Of a stretch of DNA of 31,507 bases, positions 18,600-30,340 are shown in pieces. Position numbers and translations under genes: made by a program. The notes under the pieces are model-generated. The model searched no databases. It was not told the origin of the DNA and saw only the letters and a list, made by a program, of their open reading frames with translations. Position 1 is the first letter of the stretch. Each line of letters starts with the position of its first letter. Source of the stretch: Jimgerdemannia flammicorona (taxonomy: Eukaryota; Mucoromycota; Endogonomycetes; Endogonales; Endogonaceae); the NCBI GenBank assembly GCA_003990745.1, contig RBNI01000423.1, forward strand, positions 1-31,507, read 5' to 3'.

Positions 18600-20430
18600 A
18601 TGACTCTAGTATATTTGATTGGCAGTATGTGGGAAGAAGTTATAGCTTTGGGGGGAGTCTGCTGGGCACTCTTGCTGATAGATAAGAAAGAGAAAAGAGT
18701 GGAGCTAGAGCTAGTAAGTAGGGGCCTGAGAGAAGAGCTTTATAATAAGATGAAGATGGTATATATATTGACTGAATTAGAGGATTGGCTGAAGAAGAGT
18801 AAGTAGAAAGAAAGAGCAGTAGGACCTAGTTGAGAGTCCAGGATAGTGAGAGCAGTAGGGCTGAAGAAGTAGTGACTGAGCGAAGTAAGACTACTGATAG
18901 AGAAGAAACTACTAATCTGGAAAAAAAATCCAGATATGATAGCTAATAGTAGATCTAGACAGAGAGTGAGTATGAGGTCTAGAGACCTGACTGATGGGGT
19001 GATAGGCCTAGCAGTAATACCAAGAAATCAAAGTCAGAATTCACCATCACATTATACTTCAATGGCTTGGTAGTTATAGTGAGGATAAATCTGGGACTTA
19101 TAGCCCAAAGGTGAAGGGAGTGGCCTTGGTAAAATTCTTAAAGAGACTAGTGAGGGTAGAGATAGGTATTGAGAAGGAGGATCCACTGCTAGAGGCAATG
19201 AAGAAAGTAATAGTGATGTAAGTAATGATCACTATGACTTAGTACTTATACTGAAACCCCAGAGTGGTATAGTTAACAGTAGTAGATATATAGAGATAGT
19301 GAGAGGATTGATTGTAGAGGCTGTCAAGGAGTATAGAGAGATTGTGGATATGGAATTTTGGATCTAAGAAGATATGGAGTTCAGATGAGAGATGTAGATA
19401 TTACAGTATAACTAATAGATAAGGAGAATATAGAGAAAGTAAGAGACTGGCCAGTAGTACTCTAATAGAGACCTATAGAGTGCAATCAAAGGTGAAAGAG
19501 ATACCAGAGGGGGAGAAAGACTTACTGAAGGTATTAGAGTATCTGACTGAGGCTGTTGTGAGGAGAAGATTGACCTAAAAAGAGTTTGAGGCCAAGATAG
19601 TAGAAGAGATTGTGAATGGCAAGAGAGTGTAGCTGTATTATACAGCCTGGAAGAGAATGCAAGAGAGGTAAATTCAGAAAGATCTATTGTCAAAACTAGA
19701 AGTAGGGGCTGAGGAGAGTATCATTACTAAAGATATTGGATCAAGGGCTAGTGCTTGGATAGGGGAGAAGAGAGTTATACTGAAAGACACTATGGAAGCA
19801 AGTAGAGGCTCAGAATCAAGTGTAGTTATAGAGAATAATTAGATGGTCAAGGAGGAGCATGCTCAATATAAGATGCCAAAAGGGATAGAAGGAGATGATG
19901 TGCTGCAAGATATACAGGAGGAGGATTGAGATGAGTTGGTGAGGACAAATGCAGATAGAGAGCAGATGGAGGGAAAGAAGAGGGTGACTCAAAGAGTAGA
20001 GGAGGATGTAGATGAGAAGAAATAGTTGTAAAAGATACTGAAAAATATTATAGCAGAGGAGCTAAGGGAGGTGGATATTTAGTAATTCATAAAAGATACT
20101 GAGAAAAGATCCTACAGAGAGAGGAAGTACTACAGAAACTCCTAGAAAAGATAATAGCAGCTCTGCTGGAAGCCAAGCAATATCAAGTGGATGATAAAGG
20201 GTGACAGAGCTACTAGAGATTGCCAATAACTATACTTCATATCTGTGAGACAAAATGACAGATAGTGTGTGAGGAGTACTAGATAGACATAGAAGCAGTG
20301 GATAGTACAGACTGTCAAGAGATCATAGAGATATTGAATGGCAACAGCGAGAGAGAGATGAGCATAAGAAAGAGAGGAATCTGTATATAGCTGGAGATAC
20401 AGTGAGTACAGAACTATAAAGTGGATAATT
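18600..20430 (+). pseudogene. LINE-II copy 1 ORF1, decayed
   Basis: This is the region before the endonuclease frame. A 68-codon open frame (18600-18806) and stretches rich in Glu, Lys and Arg are broken by many TAG and TAA codons. The section near 19320 (EYREIVDMEFWI) matches EYREVVDVEFCI in copy 2 near 29280, showing it was once coding. No zinc knuckle or other domain can be named. Limits are approximate. Confidence 0.6.
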
Positions 20431-20455
20431 GTTCTTTCAAAAAATCATATTCAAT

Positions 20456-23400
20456 ATGAATAGTACAACTAGAATATTTTCTTTAAATATCAATAGGTTA
20501 TAGAGAGTGTGGAGGTATAGGAATATCTTCTATTAGCAGAAGGGGCTGAAAGCTAATCTGTTCTTACTGTAGGATACAAATTGTAATAAGAACTTAGATG
20601 TTTTGGACTAAACAACAGAATAGAGAATAGTGGTAATTTGGTAGGATTAGATGGGTATATTGGTTAAGAAAAGCAAGGGAGATGTTGAGAATATTGGATA
20701 TTGGAGAAGTAGAGTGATATTAGTAGTATGGAAAAGGGAGGGCTAGAGCCTCTTGACTGTTGATTTGTATTACTGCCCAGTGGAAAGGGGGGAGCAGATA
20801 GAAGGGATTAGAGAGCTATAAGTGTCTCAGATATTGGCAGAGGCCAGAATTGACTATCTAGGTAGAGATTTCAATATAATACATAATAGATGGTTGGACA
20901 GAACTGATGGAGAAAGAGAGATAATTAGTAGAAGTGAGAGCATAGAGGGCTAGGAGGAGGTTGAACATTTGAACCCACTGGTAGATACTAGGAGACTTGG
21001 TTGGAGAGATCAGAGAGTCTATACCCACTGGGTAGCAGGATTGAGCTTGAGGATTGACTATATGCTAACTGCTGAATCCTTGGGATTTGATATCTGGAGT
21101 TCTTTAGATAGTTGGTGCTTATAGTTAGATCACTGAGAACTACTAGGAGGGGAATACTTTTGAGGAAGCAGAGAGAGGCCAGGACATTAGTGTCTAAATA
21201 TCTTACTACTTAAAGAGCTCTCTCTCTTTGAAATGCCTGGGTGGTGGATATTTACTCTAGAATATAAAGATAGTGAGCTGAGGGGTTGGAGATTGAGGAT
21301 TATTAATGGTAATTGAAATTAGTAAATAATAATACTAGGGAGAGACAGGGAAGATGCAGAATATACAGAGGAGGAGGCAGGTAAATTAGACCTCTCAGAG
21401 ACTAGAAAGATTATTGGTATCTTGTGCTTATATGCTGGATGATAGTGAGAAGGAAGACTGGAAACCCAGCAGATCAGACTGGAGGTAGAGGAGCTGAAGA
21501 GGCTACTGAGACAGGAGAAGAGTATATAAGTGAAGGGGGAAGGAAGGAGGAGAGGAAGTGATGAATATTGACAGATATCTGGAGAAATAGCACCCTGATC
21601 CAGCCAAGGACTTAGGTGATCTTGGGGCTTATATCCAAGAAAAGGAAATTTAAAAATATTAGTAACAATATGTCTGAAGATAGCACTAGAGGAGGATGGT
21701 TTACATGGGATTTTTGGAAGAAGATGGTAAGTATTGAGCTGATTCTGCAGGAGATAGAAGAGATGTATAATGAAGTCATTGACTCAGAGATATTGATTAG
21801 GAGCAGTACTTGGATCTTATCACTCTTCTATATAAAAGCAAGAGAAGGTAGGATAAATGGAAGAACTGGTAACTAATTATACTGTTAGAAATAGATCACA
21901 AGTTGGTTATAAAGATTTTAGGGGCTAGGTTGTAAGGAGTGGCTCTGCAGATACTGGGGGTAGAGCAGAGGGGCTTTATTAGTGACTGGTTAATTCAAGA
22001 TAAAATAGCCTGGATATATGATATCATTGAAGGAGCTTATACTATAAAGATAAATAGTAGGCTAGTATTTCTAAACAAGAAGAAGACCTATGATAGAGTT
22101 AGGTAAGTATGGCTAGAGAGGTTGCTGAAGTAGTTAGAATCTCCCCAGAGTTCAGGCAGGTCTTGATCTATCTACTATAAGAAAGTCAGGCAGTGATTCT
22201 GGTGAATAAATATAGAGAGATTTCTTTTCCACTAGGCAGTAGAGTACTACAGAGAGATCTACTGTCACTGATGCTATATGTACTATCCCTGGGGACTCTA
22301 CTGAATAGGATTTGACAAAAAATAGAAGGATTGAACATTCTGGGGTTACTTGGAAGGTCGGGGCTTTTGTTGATGATATGGTGGTTAGTTTATAGTCAGC
22401 AGAGGATGTAGGAGAACTGAAGGATACAGTAGAGTAGTATGAAGAGTGCTTAGATAGTAAGCTCCACTGGTATAAGTATGAGATATTAGTAATAAGAGGA
22501 GAGATAGGGGGTAGAGATGTGATTGGAACAATTGTCTCTATAAGAGAGATTGTCTACTCTCTGAAGATCTACTTCTCAGTATAAAGCTCTTTGTTGTCTC
22601 AAAGTTGGTAGGAGCAGCAACTTACTGAGTAGAGGAGTACTCTCTTAGAGTGAGGTATTCACTATATATCTCTGATAGGGAGAGTAATGGTGCTGAATAT
22701 ATATTAATTGCTTAAGCTATGATATCTGGGATACCATTTAGACTTTTCAGAATAAGTAGTCAATAGATTTCTGAAGATGGCCAGAACCTGGATGTGGGCA
22801 GAGCAATAAAGTCAGATTAGTAAGGAGATACTGACCTTATCTATAAACTAGGGAGGACTGTGTCTGATGAACTTTACTAAGTATCTTCATTGCTTGAGAG
22901 CATGGTGGCTGAAGTGAGCTAGTGAGTTGAGGAGCAGAGAGTAGGTTTCTCTCATACAATGAGTGTAGACAGCCAGGTTCCATCTCTGTGGTATGATAGG
23001 GGACTTTCTATCTCTGGTAGTATTGTAGAGGAGCCAGAGAATATACTTTAAGAGATTATAGTAGAGAGTGGTTGATGGGGCTCATCAGATTGGCCTCTAT
23101 TGGTAGAGAGATAAGAGAGAGTAAAACTGAGGACCCCAGATATAAAGGTGGGACTGCCTTTTGTTAGAGGGAGTACTGGTATATGAATTCTATTTAGAGG
23201 ATGGTATGGAGTACCTTTGGGAGCATGGGAGAGATCTGTGGTCTGAGATGTAGCAGAGGGTGGAGATTGGTAAGAAGTGAGATTTGAATGACATTTGGTT
23301 ATAGAGCAAGCAGATGGCTATATAGATGCTATCTAAGTTTTGGATAATATAGTAGAGACCCTTATAGTATAATATAATATTGAACTACAGATCAGGTCAC

Positions 23401-23900
23401 TTGGTGGAGGGAGGTGCCTAGGAGTGTGAGGAGCATCTGAATATTGAGCAGGAGGAGAGTAGTACAGACTTCTGAATATTTGCTAGAGGAGTACAAGGTG
23501 ATGGGTGACTTTTAGAGAGTGATTGAGGAGTTGTTGAGAGTATATCCATCAGGGCTTCGGGGTGGGGTGCCCTCCAGAGAAGACTGATGGATAGGTTGGG
23601 GGATGAGAGATTGATAATGAGAAGAGTTCTGGCTATTTGGATTGGGCTTACCAGACATTAGTTATATGTATTTAAGGAGGATCAACAGCTAACAGTAGAG
23701 GTGTATGTGGCCTGATAAGAGTAGCTGATAGTGGATCTGTTGAATGGTTGGTGGAGGGGTGGGATGCTGGGGGGAGTCCTCAGAGGAGACTGTTAGAGAT
23801 ATTTGTAGGAAGAGCAGGAGGAGGATTGGAGTAGCAGAGTAAATAGTGGCATTTTAGAGAAATAGAGAGAAGGAGGAGGAGGTTCTATGTGGGATGAGGT
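20456..23900 (+). pseudogene. LINE-II copy 1 ORF2: APE endonuclease-reverse transcriptase, decayed
   Basis: The frame starts at ATG 20456 with MNSTTRIFSLNIN, an AP-endonuclease-like beginning. A DFNIIHNRWLDRTDG segment follows near 20870. RT pieces are LVFLNKKKTYDRV (about 22065-22100; family LDxxKAYDRV), LLSLMLYVLSLGTLLNRI (about 22260-22310) and the catalytic box AFVDDM at 22364-22381, with both Asp kept. Post-RT sequence LHCLRAWWLK (about 22890) matches LYCLRAWWLK in copy 2. The zinc-binding region near 23400-23480 has lost the Cys/His order seen in the 9885-10433 fragment. Numerous TAG/TAA codons and frame changes make it dead. Confidence 0.85.
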
Positions 23901-23964
23901 GAGGGGTTCATTTGTATTAATATAATATATACAGTTTGATAATAAAGTAGAAGTCTATATAACT

Positions 23965-23979
23965 AAAAAAAAAAAAAAG

Positions 23980-24035
<56 letters not shown>
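23965..24035 (+). repeat. Poly(A) tail of LINE-II copy 1
   Basis: 71 bases of A with a single G at 23979, between the element's 3' end and the second target duplication. This shows insertion by target-primed reverse transcription in plus orientation. Confidence 0.95.
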
Positions 24036-24038
<3 letters not shown>

Positions 24039-24045
24039 AAAGAAG
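24036..24045. repeat. LINE-II target-site duplication, right
   Basis: CTCAAAGAAG, identical to 18472-18481. LINE-I copy B resumes here. Confidence 0.88.
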
Positions 24046-26692
24046 AAGGAGGTCATACTCTAGCTGAAGTCTAATAAATATTTATATAATAGTCAACTTG
24101 ACTATTGGTGACCAGAGAGATCTATGGATATAATAGAGCTAAAGGGTTTATTCTACCTTAGCTATATTCTGCAATATGAGATCAATAAAGTCAAATATCT
24201 TATTAGTATATAGCATATCCAAATATATAAAAAAGAGAGATTATAGTTATAATTAACCCCTAATCAGCACAGTACAGTCAGATGGACCAATATAACCACA
24301 CTTTTTGATATTGAGTACTATACTATTTGCTGTATGCTAATTATCATAGAAGTCAACTATTCTTTGACCCTCAGTAGTAGTATAAAGGGTAAGAGCAATA
24401 TTATCTATAAAAAAAAGCTGAAGGGGAAGTTATACTCCTTAAAATATTTATTAAAAGAATTAGTGAGAAGATTGATAAAGACTTTAAAAAGCTAAGAGAA
24501 AATAAGAGAGCCCTGGAAGGGATCACACTCAATAAGGATTATAGAAATAACAAGACTATTAATAACTATCTAATAAGAACAGTAAGTGAACAGGCTATGA
24601 ATAATACTAAAGGGGGTTACATTGGCTCCTCATATTCCAAGACAAGAAAGAATAAGCTTGAGAGAGACTTGATTATATACCTGCAAAGATACAGTAGCCC
24701 AATCTCTTGGACTACATATTATATAAAAGTGAGACATAAAAAAGAAATGAGAAGTGAGTTTAAAAGCTACTTTGGCAGTACAATATTTCTGTTAGGCCAA
24801 TTTAGCTCTTGATATAGCCTTCCAAATACTGCTCAAAGAGTCAGCAAAACATCTCAATAATATTGATAGTGTAAAAACCATCGATTATTCTAGATTTCTC
24901 TTACTTAGGAATTAGAGAAATGATAGCAAGATTCTAGCAGTAAGGAGTGAGCCCCCAAAATATTCACAACGAAAAGAAGAAGGACAAGGCTTTTAACAGA
25001 TTATAAGAAACATCCCTCTTACCAGCTATTATCTGAAGGATCTGGATATATAAAGAGTCAGGCCTATAGGCCTTTATAAGAGAGTAGCTATAAATGACCC
25101 TCTAAACTACAGATTGATCAAACCAAGACTATAGCACAATGGCCCCCCCACCAAGAGAGATGATATCTTCAGAGTTATCAAGATATAGAGAGATATTTGG
25201 CTATTTGAAAATAGTAGTAAAATATAACACCAAATCATCAAACACCAAGACAGCAGAGGAGTGATGTTAGAGGAGAGTAGGAGTGATAGAGCAGTAACTA
25301 TAAATGATATCTGAGACTAAAGATATACTGTGAAGAAGGTCCTGCTATGGGAGTAATACTGCTCTAATTTTTCAGTATTATATAAGTCCAGAATGTTCTC
25401 ACAGATAGACTATAGACTAGAGGTCAAAAGAGAATTAAGAGAATTTATAAACTCTTAGTAATCTTTTACAGAGTAAAAGCCAGTAATATGATCCTGAATA
25501 AAGTAAATAGATCAGATAATAGTATTATACATAATATCTGAAGATTCCCAAAGATATCTAATCAGTCAGATATTTACAGAGAAATGGTAGGAATCAGTCA
25601 AGGTAGCAACTGGTAAAGAAGAGAAGTAAAAGAAGATAGTGAGGAGGAAAGGATAGTTGGTAGCAATAGGGAGAGCACTATAAGAGAGAGATATGTAGAG
25701 ATATATATATAGTGATAAATATGTGATCAATGTATATAGATCCAGTCACTTTGTCAGGTAATTCATTATTTATATCATCTTAGAGATATCAATAATATCT
25801 ATCTAATTCTGGAAACCAGAGTTAATATTATAAAAGTAGATACTGAAGCATATATTAATATCACTAATTAAAAGGGCCTTATCTGGAAGGGCCAGATATA
25901 AGATTATAAAAATCACTAATGAGAAGAAAAGGAGGAGTATAAATCTCAATTAAATCAGATTCTGGAATATAAGTCAGATATAGAAGAAGTTAGTGGAGGA
26001 CTCAGAAATCAGGGTTGTGAAATAGTTTTATATAAAGACTATGAGACCACTATGCTGGTGACTCACAATTCTAGAAATTAAGTCAGAAAAGACATATATA
26101 TGAGCAGAGAGAGATATAGCTAAATATATCATATTTTATAATTGAAAAGAATATTGAGAGCAGGACTAATTAACCAATTAGGTATATCAAACTTATTCTG
26201 AGTTAGTTCATATATATTGAGGAACCTGACTCTCATTATAGACTAGTTATATTAATGCCAATAACTGAAGAGATATCTAAAGTAGAAGCTTTTGCTTGAA
26301 GATCTATTACCATCTCATCCATTATAGCAACTATATCACCTGTCTTTGAAATAGAGCTGGCCAATGAGAAAGTGAGAGAAGAAAGGGTAAGACTGAGCTC
26401 TGTAGTCCTTACCTTATAGAAGTTCAGTACCTTAGGCCTTTCTACATAGGTATTGCCAGTCAACTACCAGACCTGAGCATAGAAGGATTGGCGGACCTGT
26501 ACCTCCATGGTCTCATAGTATTCTTGTTTAAGAGAATACTGGGTCTCAGACTAAAAGTACTGAGAGCTAAAGCACTTTTATTTTCTTTTAGAATACTATA
26601 ATATAATCAGAGTATAAAAGAAATTTAATAGTCAATACCAAGATATATAGTATATTAAAAATATTTGATAATATCATATAGATATCATATAG
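24046..26692 (-). mobile_element. LINE-I copy B, 5' segment (RT, endonuclease, part of ORF1)
   Basis: This is collinear with copy A from about 6245 to 8623 and then with 15844-16150. The RT box reads FIDN on the minus strand near 24405. ORF2 begins at ATG 26236 (MRVRFLNIYELTQNKFD). Upstream, a 75-codon open piece of ORF1 (26463-26236) ends in TAA overlapping that ATG as TAATG. The copy is 5'-truncated inside ORF1 at about 26692, where copy C begins. Stops and TpA-converting transitions are abundant. Confidence 0.85.
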
Positions 26693-28411
26693 ATGAGAGT
26701 TAGGCTTCAAGTAAGAATTTATTCATTGTAGAGAAGAGAAGATACTTCAGAATAACAAGAAAAGAAAAAATAGTCAAATATACATAAAAGCAGAAGTGAT
26801 ATAAAAAGTAAAAAGAGGTCAGTGAAGTAAACAACAAGCTAGGAAGAAATAACAAGACCAGAGAGGTGACCACTCAAGAGGACAGGCTGGATAAACTATT
26901 TTGAAACAGCCATAAAGAAGATAAAAATCCAAAGCAAGCATAAAAAAAGCTAAATAAAATATATAAATACTTTGGACCAACTATGGAGAATAAAATAAAT
27001 AATTCAATAAGATTACTTGATTACTCTAGTATCTTTATAATTTTGATCAAACAGATCTCAACTGTAAGATGGTAACTAGAATTATACATTATATCAATAG
27101 TATAGTAGGCTGTCTCAGAAAGAGTATGAAAAGAGTAGGTATGAAGTTCTTTCTACCATTCTTCATCAGTAAACCAGTCAGGTTTATGACTAGAATTATC
27201 TTGGAAGGCTGAATATGAACCATCAAGAAGACCATACGTATAAAGATAGCTATAATAAAACTAATCACTATAGAGGCAGAGATAAGGTTGATTAAAATAG
27301 CCATAGTGCCAGATAAGCCCAGAATACACAAGTCAGAAAGGAAAGGAGAGGCCATGATTGGACCCCCATGACTGCAAGTAGTTATGAAACATTATATACT
27401 AAACAAGTATCTGAGAAGAGGAGATCTATTTCTATAATAGTTTATCCCAAAGAAAGATCTGAAGAAAGGAGTATAGCAAATAAGTCTTGTAGACCTGGGG
27501 ACAGAAATCCTAGTATCAGTTGAGGAAGTCAAGTCAAGTAGTCTAATATAAGAACTTATCAATAATAGAACTTAGGAGATATATAACAAAACAATTACTA
27601 AGGAGAACAATAGAATTGTTGCCAGACTTACCACATCAATTCAAATAGGCTTAGAATATATAGCAGAGATCTGACATATGATAAAGAAAGGAGGAAAGGC
27701 TGAGAATCAAGCTACCAAGCAAAGAGCTATCAGAAAATCTGATCATGTAGGTGGTAGCATTGTTAAAGGTCTTCTCTAGATCAATATCTGAAGTTCTGTA
27801 ATAGTAGCCAGATAGGAAGCTTGAAAAAGATAAAGGCTATACTCTAGCTAAGGTCTGCCAAATATTCATATGATGGTCAACTTGACTATTAGTGACTAGA
27901 GATAACTACAGATAAAGTAGAACTCAAGGATATATTCTACTTTAGCTATATTCTGCAATGCAAGATCAATAAAGTCAAATCAGTTATTAGGATATAATAT
28001 ACCAAATATATATAAGAGAGAGTCATGGACACAGCTCACTCTCAATCAGTATGATACAGTTAGCCAGACTAACATAACTATACTTCTTGAAGTTAAGCTC
28101 TATACTATTTACTATGAGCTATATATCCTTATAGAAGTCAACTATTCTTTATCTCTCAGTAGCAGTATGAGTGGTAAGAGTGAAATTATCTACAAAGAAA
28201 AGACCTTGAAGAAAGTCATACTTCTTAAAATATTTATTAAAGAAATTAGTGAGAGGGTCAATAAAGATATCAAAGAGCTAAGGAGAAAGAAGAGATCTCT
28301 GAAAGAGATTAAACTTAGTGAGAACTAAAGGGATAATGAGATCATTGATAACTATTTGATAAGAACAGTAATTAAATAAGCTGTATATAATGATGAAGAG
28401 GACTGTATCAG
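26693..28411 (-). mobile_element. LINE-I copy C, 3' part
   Basis: It starts at the left with the same terminal sequence as copy B (GAGTTAGGCTT followed by AAGTAA) and runs collinearly with A and B through the C-terminal ORF2 region (LTGLLMKNGRKNF near 27170) to the RT box, FVDN, near 28190. It ends where LINE-II copy 2 starts at 28412. The remaining endonuclease and ORF1 half is not found to the right within the window. Its 3' end is joined directly to the truncated 5' end of copy B. Confidence 0.82.
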
Positions 28412-28563
28412 CCATCTCTCTCTAGTACTACTCAGGTTATACAACTTTTGGAAAGTACTTACAATATCATTCTTGAATAAAAGAGACTAGCAATATGGCA
28501 ACTGACAGATATCCTGAGGTGCAGACTGGACAGGATGGCCTAAGTACATTCAACTGGTAGTAT

Positions 28564-29480
28564 GTGAGGAGGGGCTCTGGCCTGGGGGGAGACATGAGGG
28601 GTCTGCTGGCAGGAGGACATAGAAGGGGAGGAAGTGGTGGTGAAGGACAGAGGTCAGGGAGGGCAAGCTTTATGGAGATGGTGAAGGGGAGAAAGCAGGT
28701 GTCTGGGCTGGAGGGCTGGCTGAGAAAAGGCAAGGAGATGGAGAAGGTGGCAGTATAGGGGAGAGTAGCCCTGGCAGTGGGGGCAGTGGTGCTGGGGGTG
28801 TAGTGGCTAGAGGGAATGTAATGGCTGATGGCAATGAGACTATCAATCTGGAAAAAAATCCATATATAACTGCTGATAGTGGAGCTGAGAGGATGGGACT
28901 TGGATGGCAGGGGGATTTGACAGATAGTGTGATGGGCTTGGTAGTGGCCCTGTTACTCAAGAAGTTGATCTCAGAGTTCATGGTTACTTTGTGCTTCTGG
29001 GGCCTAACAGTGACAGTGAAAATAGTGCTGGGGCTAATCACTAAACAGGTGGCTGGAGCAGCGTCGGTAAAGTTTCTGAAGGGTTTGGAGGGAGTGGAGG
29101 TGGGCTTTGAGAGGCTGGGCCTTTGGAGGAGGTACTGAAGGTAGGACTGACTGTTGGGCTGGTGTGTGTTCTGATGGCCCATTATCTGAGATGGGACCCC
29201 AGGGTGGTGCAATTGCTGGTGAAAGGAGTACCCATGGTGACAGTGGCTGAGATGATGAGGTGAGTTGAAGAGGTTATAGCTGAGTATAGAGAGGTAGTAG
29301 ATGTTGAATTCTGTATCTGGGAAGAGACCTCATTCTGGACTGGGGATGTTGATATCAGGATTCAGTTGGCAGGGAAGGAAGCTACTGAGAAGGCAAGAGA
29401 CTGGCCTTCAGTAATGGTCTGGGGGGTTATCTTATATAAGGTGATGAGGGTGAAGGGGAGTGAGGAGGAAGAGAACTTAT
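28564..29480 (+). pseudogene. LINE-II copy 2 ORF1, partly open
   Basis: Two open stretches (28564-28758, Gly/Arg-rich; 28803-29138, beginning MARGNVMADGNETINLEKN) are followed in another frame by EYREVVDVEFCIWEE and VDIRIQLAGKEATEKARDW (about 29280-29400). The last part matches the decayed ORF1 of copy 1, so it is the one best supported as coding. Stops after MMR and frame changes break it. No domain is recognised. The Pro-rich minus-strand frame across 28670-29212 is its shadow. Confidence 0.6.
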
Positions 29481-29507
29481 TGCTATCACCTGGACTTTCA
29501 AGCCTGA

Positions 29508-30330
29508 GTGGTGAAGAGACTAATGAAACTGGCCAAGGGGTGGATCTGGGCTGAGAGAAGGAGTCAGATCAGCTGGGAGATTTTGTCCTTACCAGTGATA
29601 AGAGGAGGCCTTGGGCTGGTTGACTTTCAGAAGAGACTGTACTGCTTGAGAGCATGGTGGTTGAAAAGAGCAGTGGAGTTGAGAGGGAATGGCTGGGTCC
29701 TACTGTTGCAGAAGGTCTGGAAGCTAAGGTCCTTGCCAAGAGGCTCTACAGGAGATTTATTATCATTGGTTGGGCTTCGGAATACTGAGAACATAAGATA
29801 CAAAGGCTTCTGGTGGGGGCTCACAAAGAGAGAACACTGCATTGGAATATGCTGACAAGGAAATGAAGGGGAGGTGCCTAGGGACCTAGTGATGTGGAGA
29901 TGAGACCGAGTATTGTTTGGGGGTACTCTCTTAGTTGAATACAATATTAGTATTGGGATCGAGTACCAGAGAGAGCCAGGCCAAGATCTGTGGCCCAGTG
30001 GATGGTAGTTGGTGGGTATTGGAGAGGAGTGGGACTGGTATAAAGTCTGGACCTGGAGTGCTGAGGTGAGGACGTGGCTGCCACTGAAGTACTGGGTGGT
30101 CTGGTAGTACATACTATAGAGGAATGTTATGCTTAACTTCTACATGGGTCACCTCATTGAGGGGGGATGCTTTGTCTGTAAGGAGTGCCATAATGTAGAG
30201 CAGAAAGGGGGATATGTGCAGATACCTGAACATTGGCTAGGAGAATGTAAGTTACTTAGTAACTTTTGGAGGACTTTTGGGGATTGATTGGGTATAATGT
30301 ATAGGGGGGATGGTGCAAGGGATTGGTGGT
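29508..30330 (+). pseudogene. LINE-II copy 2 ORF2, C-terminal remnant
   Basis: 115 open codons (29508-29855) start MVKRLMKLAKGWIWAERR and contain RGGLGLVDFQKRLYCLRAWWLK, the usual segment after the RT thumb in non-LTR ORF2 proteins. After a stop near 29855 another frame carries NVMLNFYMGHLIEGG, CKECHNVEQKGG and EHWLGECK (about 30125-30250), the C-x2-C...H-x4-C zinc motif also seen at 9885-10433. Endonuclease and catalytic RT are absent. Only passive mobilisation would have been possible. Confidence 0.78.
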
Positions 30331-30340
30331 GTACTCTTTT

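Larger units (their letters stand above)
18482..24035 (+). mobile_element. LINE-II copy 1, near full-length, poly(A)-tailed, decayed
   Basis: This is a 5.55-kb non-LTR retrotransposon on the plus strand, with two decayed frames, an A tail (23965-24035, one G at 23979) and a 10-bp target duplication. Its first about 150 bp matches the start of copy 2 (28412 onward) by eye, so the 5' end is probably complete. It lies antisense inside LINE-I copy B, which reads continuously when the insert is removed. Confidence 0.9.
28412..30340 (+). mobile_element. LINE-II copy 2, internally deleted
   Basis: The 5' end (28412-28560) matches the start of copy 1 by eye. 28560-29480 corresponds to ORF1, then at about 29500 it jumps to sequence matching copy 1 near 22770, so roughly 3.3 kb with endonuclease and RT is missing. 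The zinc-binding region of ORF2 follows at about 30100-30240. Similarity fades near 30340 and no A tail is seen. It lies antisense in LINE-I copy C. Confidence 0.78.

Noticed and set aside
28670..29212. 180-codon Pro/Ser-rich minus-strand frame
   Set aside because: It is a shadow of LINE-II ORF1; Gly/Glu-rich codons on the plus strand give Pro/Ser on the other strand.
29627..30112. 161-codon minus-strand frame
   Set aside because: It is antisense to LINE-II ORF2, whose RAWWLK and zinc-motif regions read on plus.
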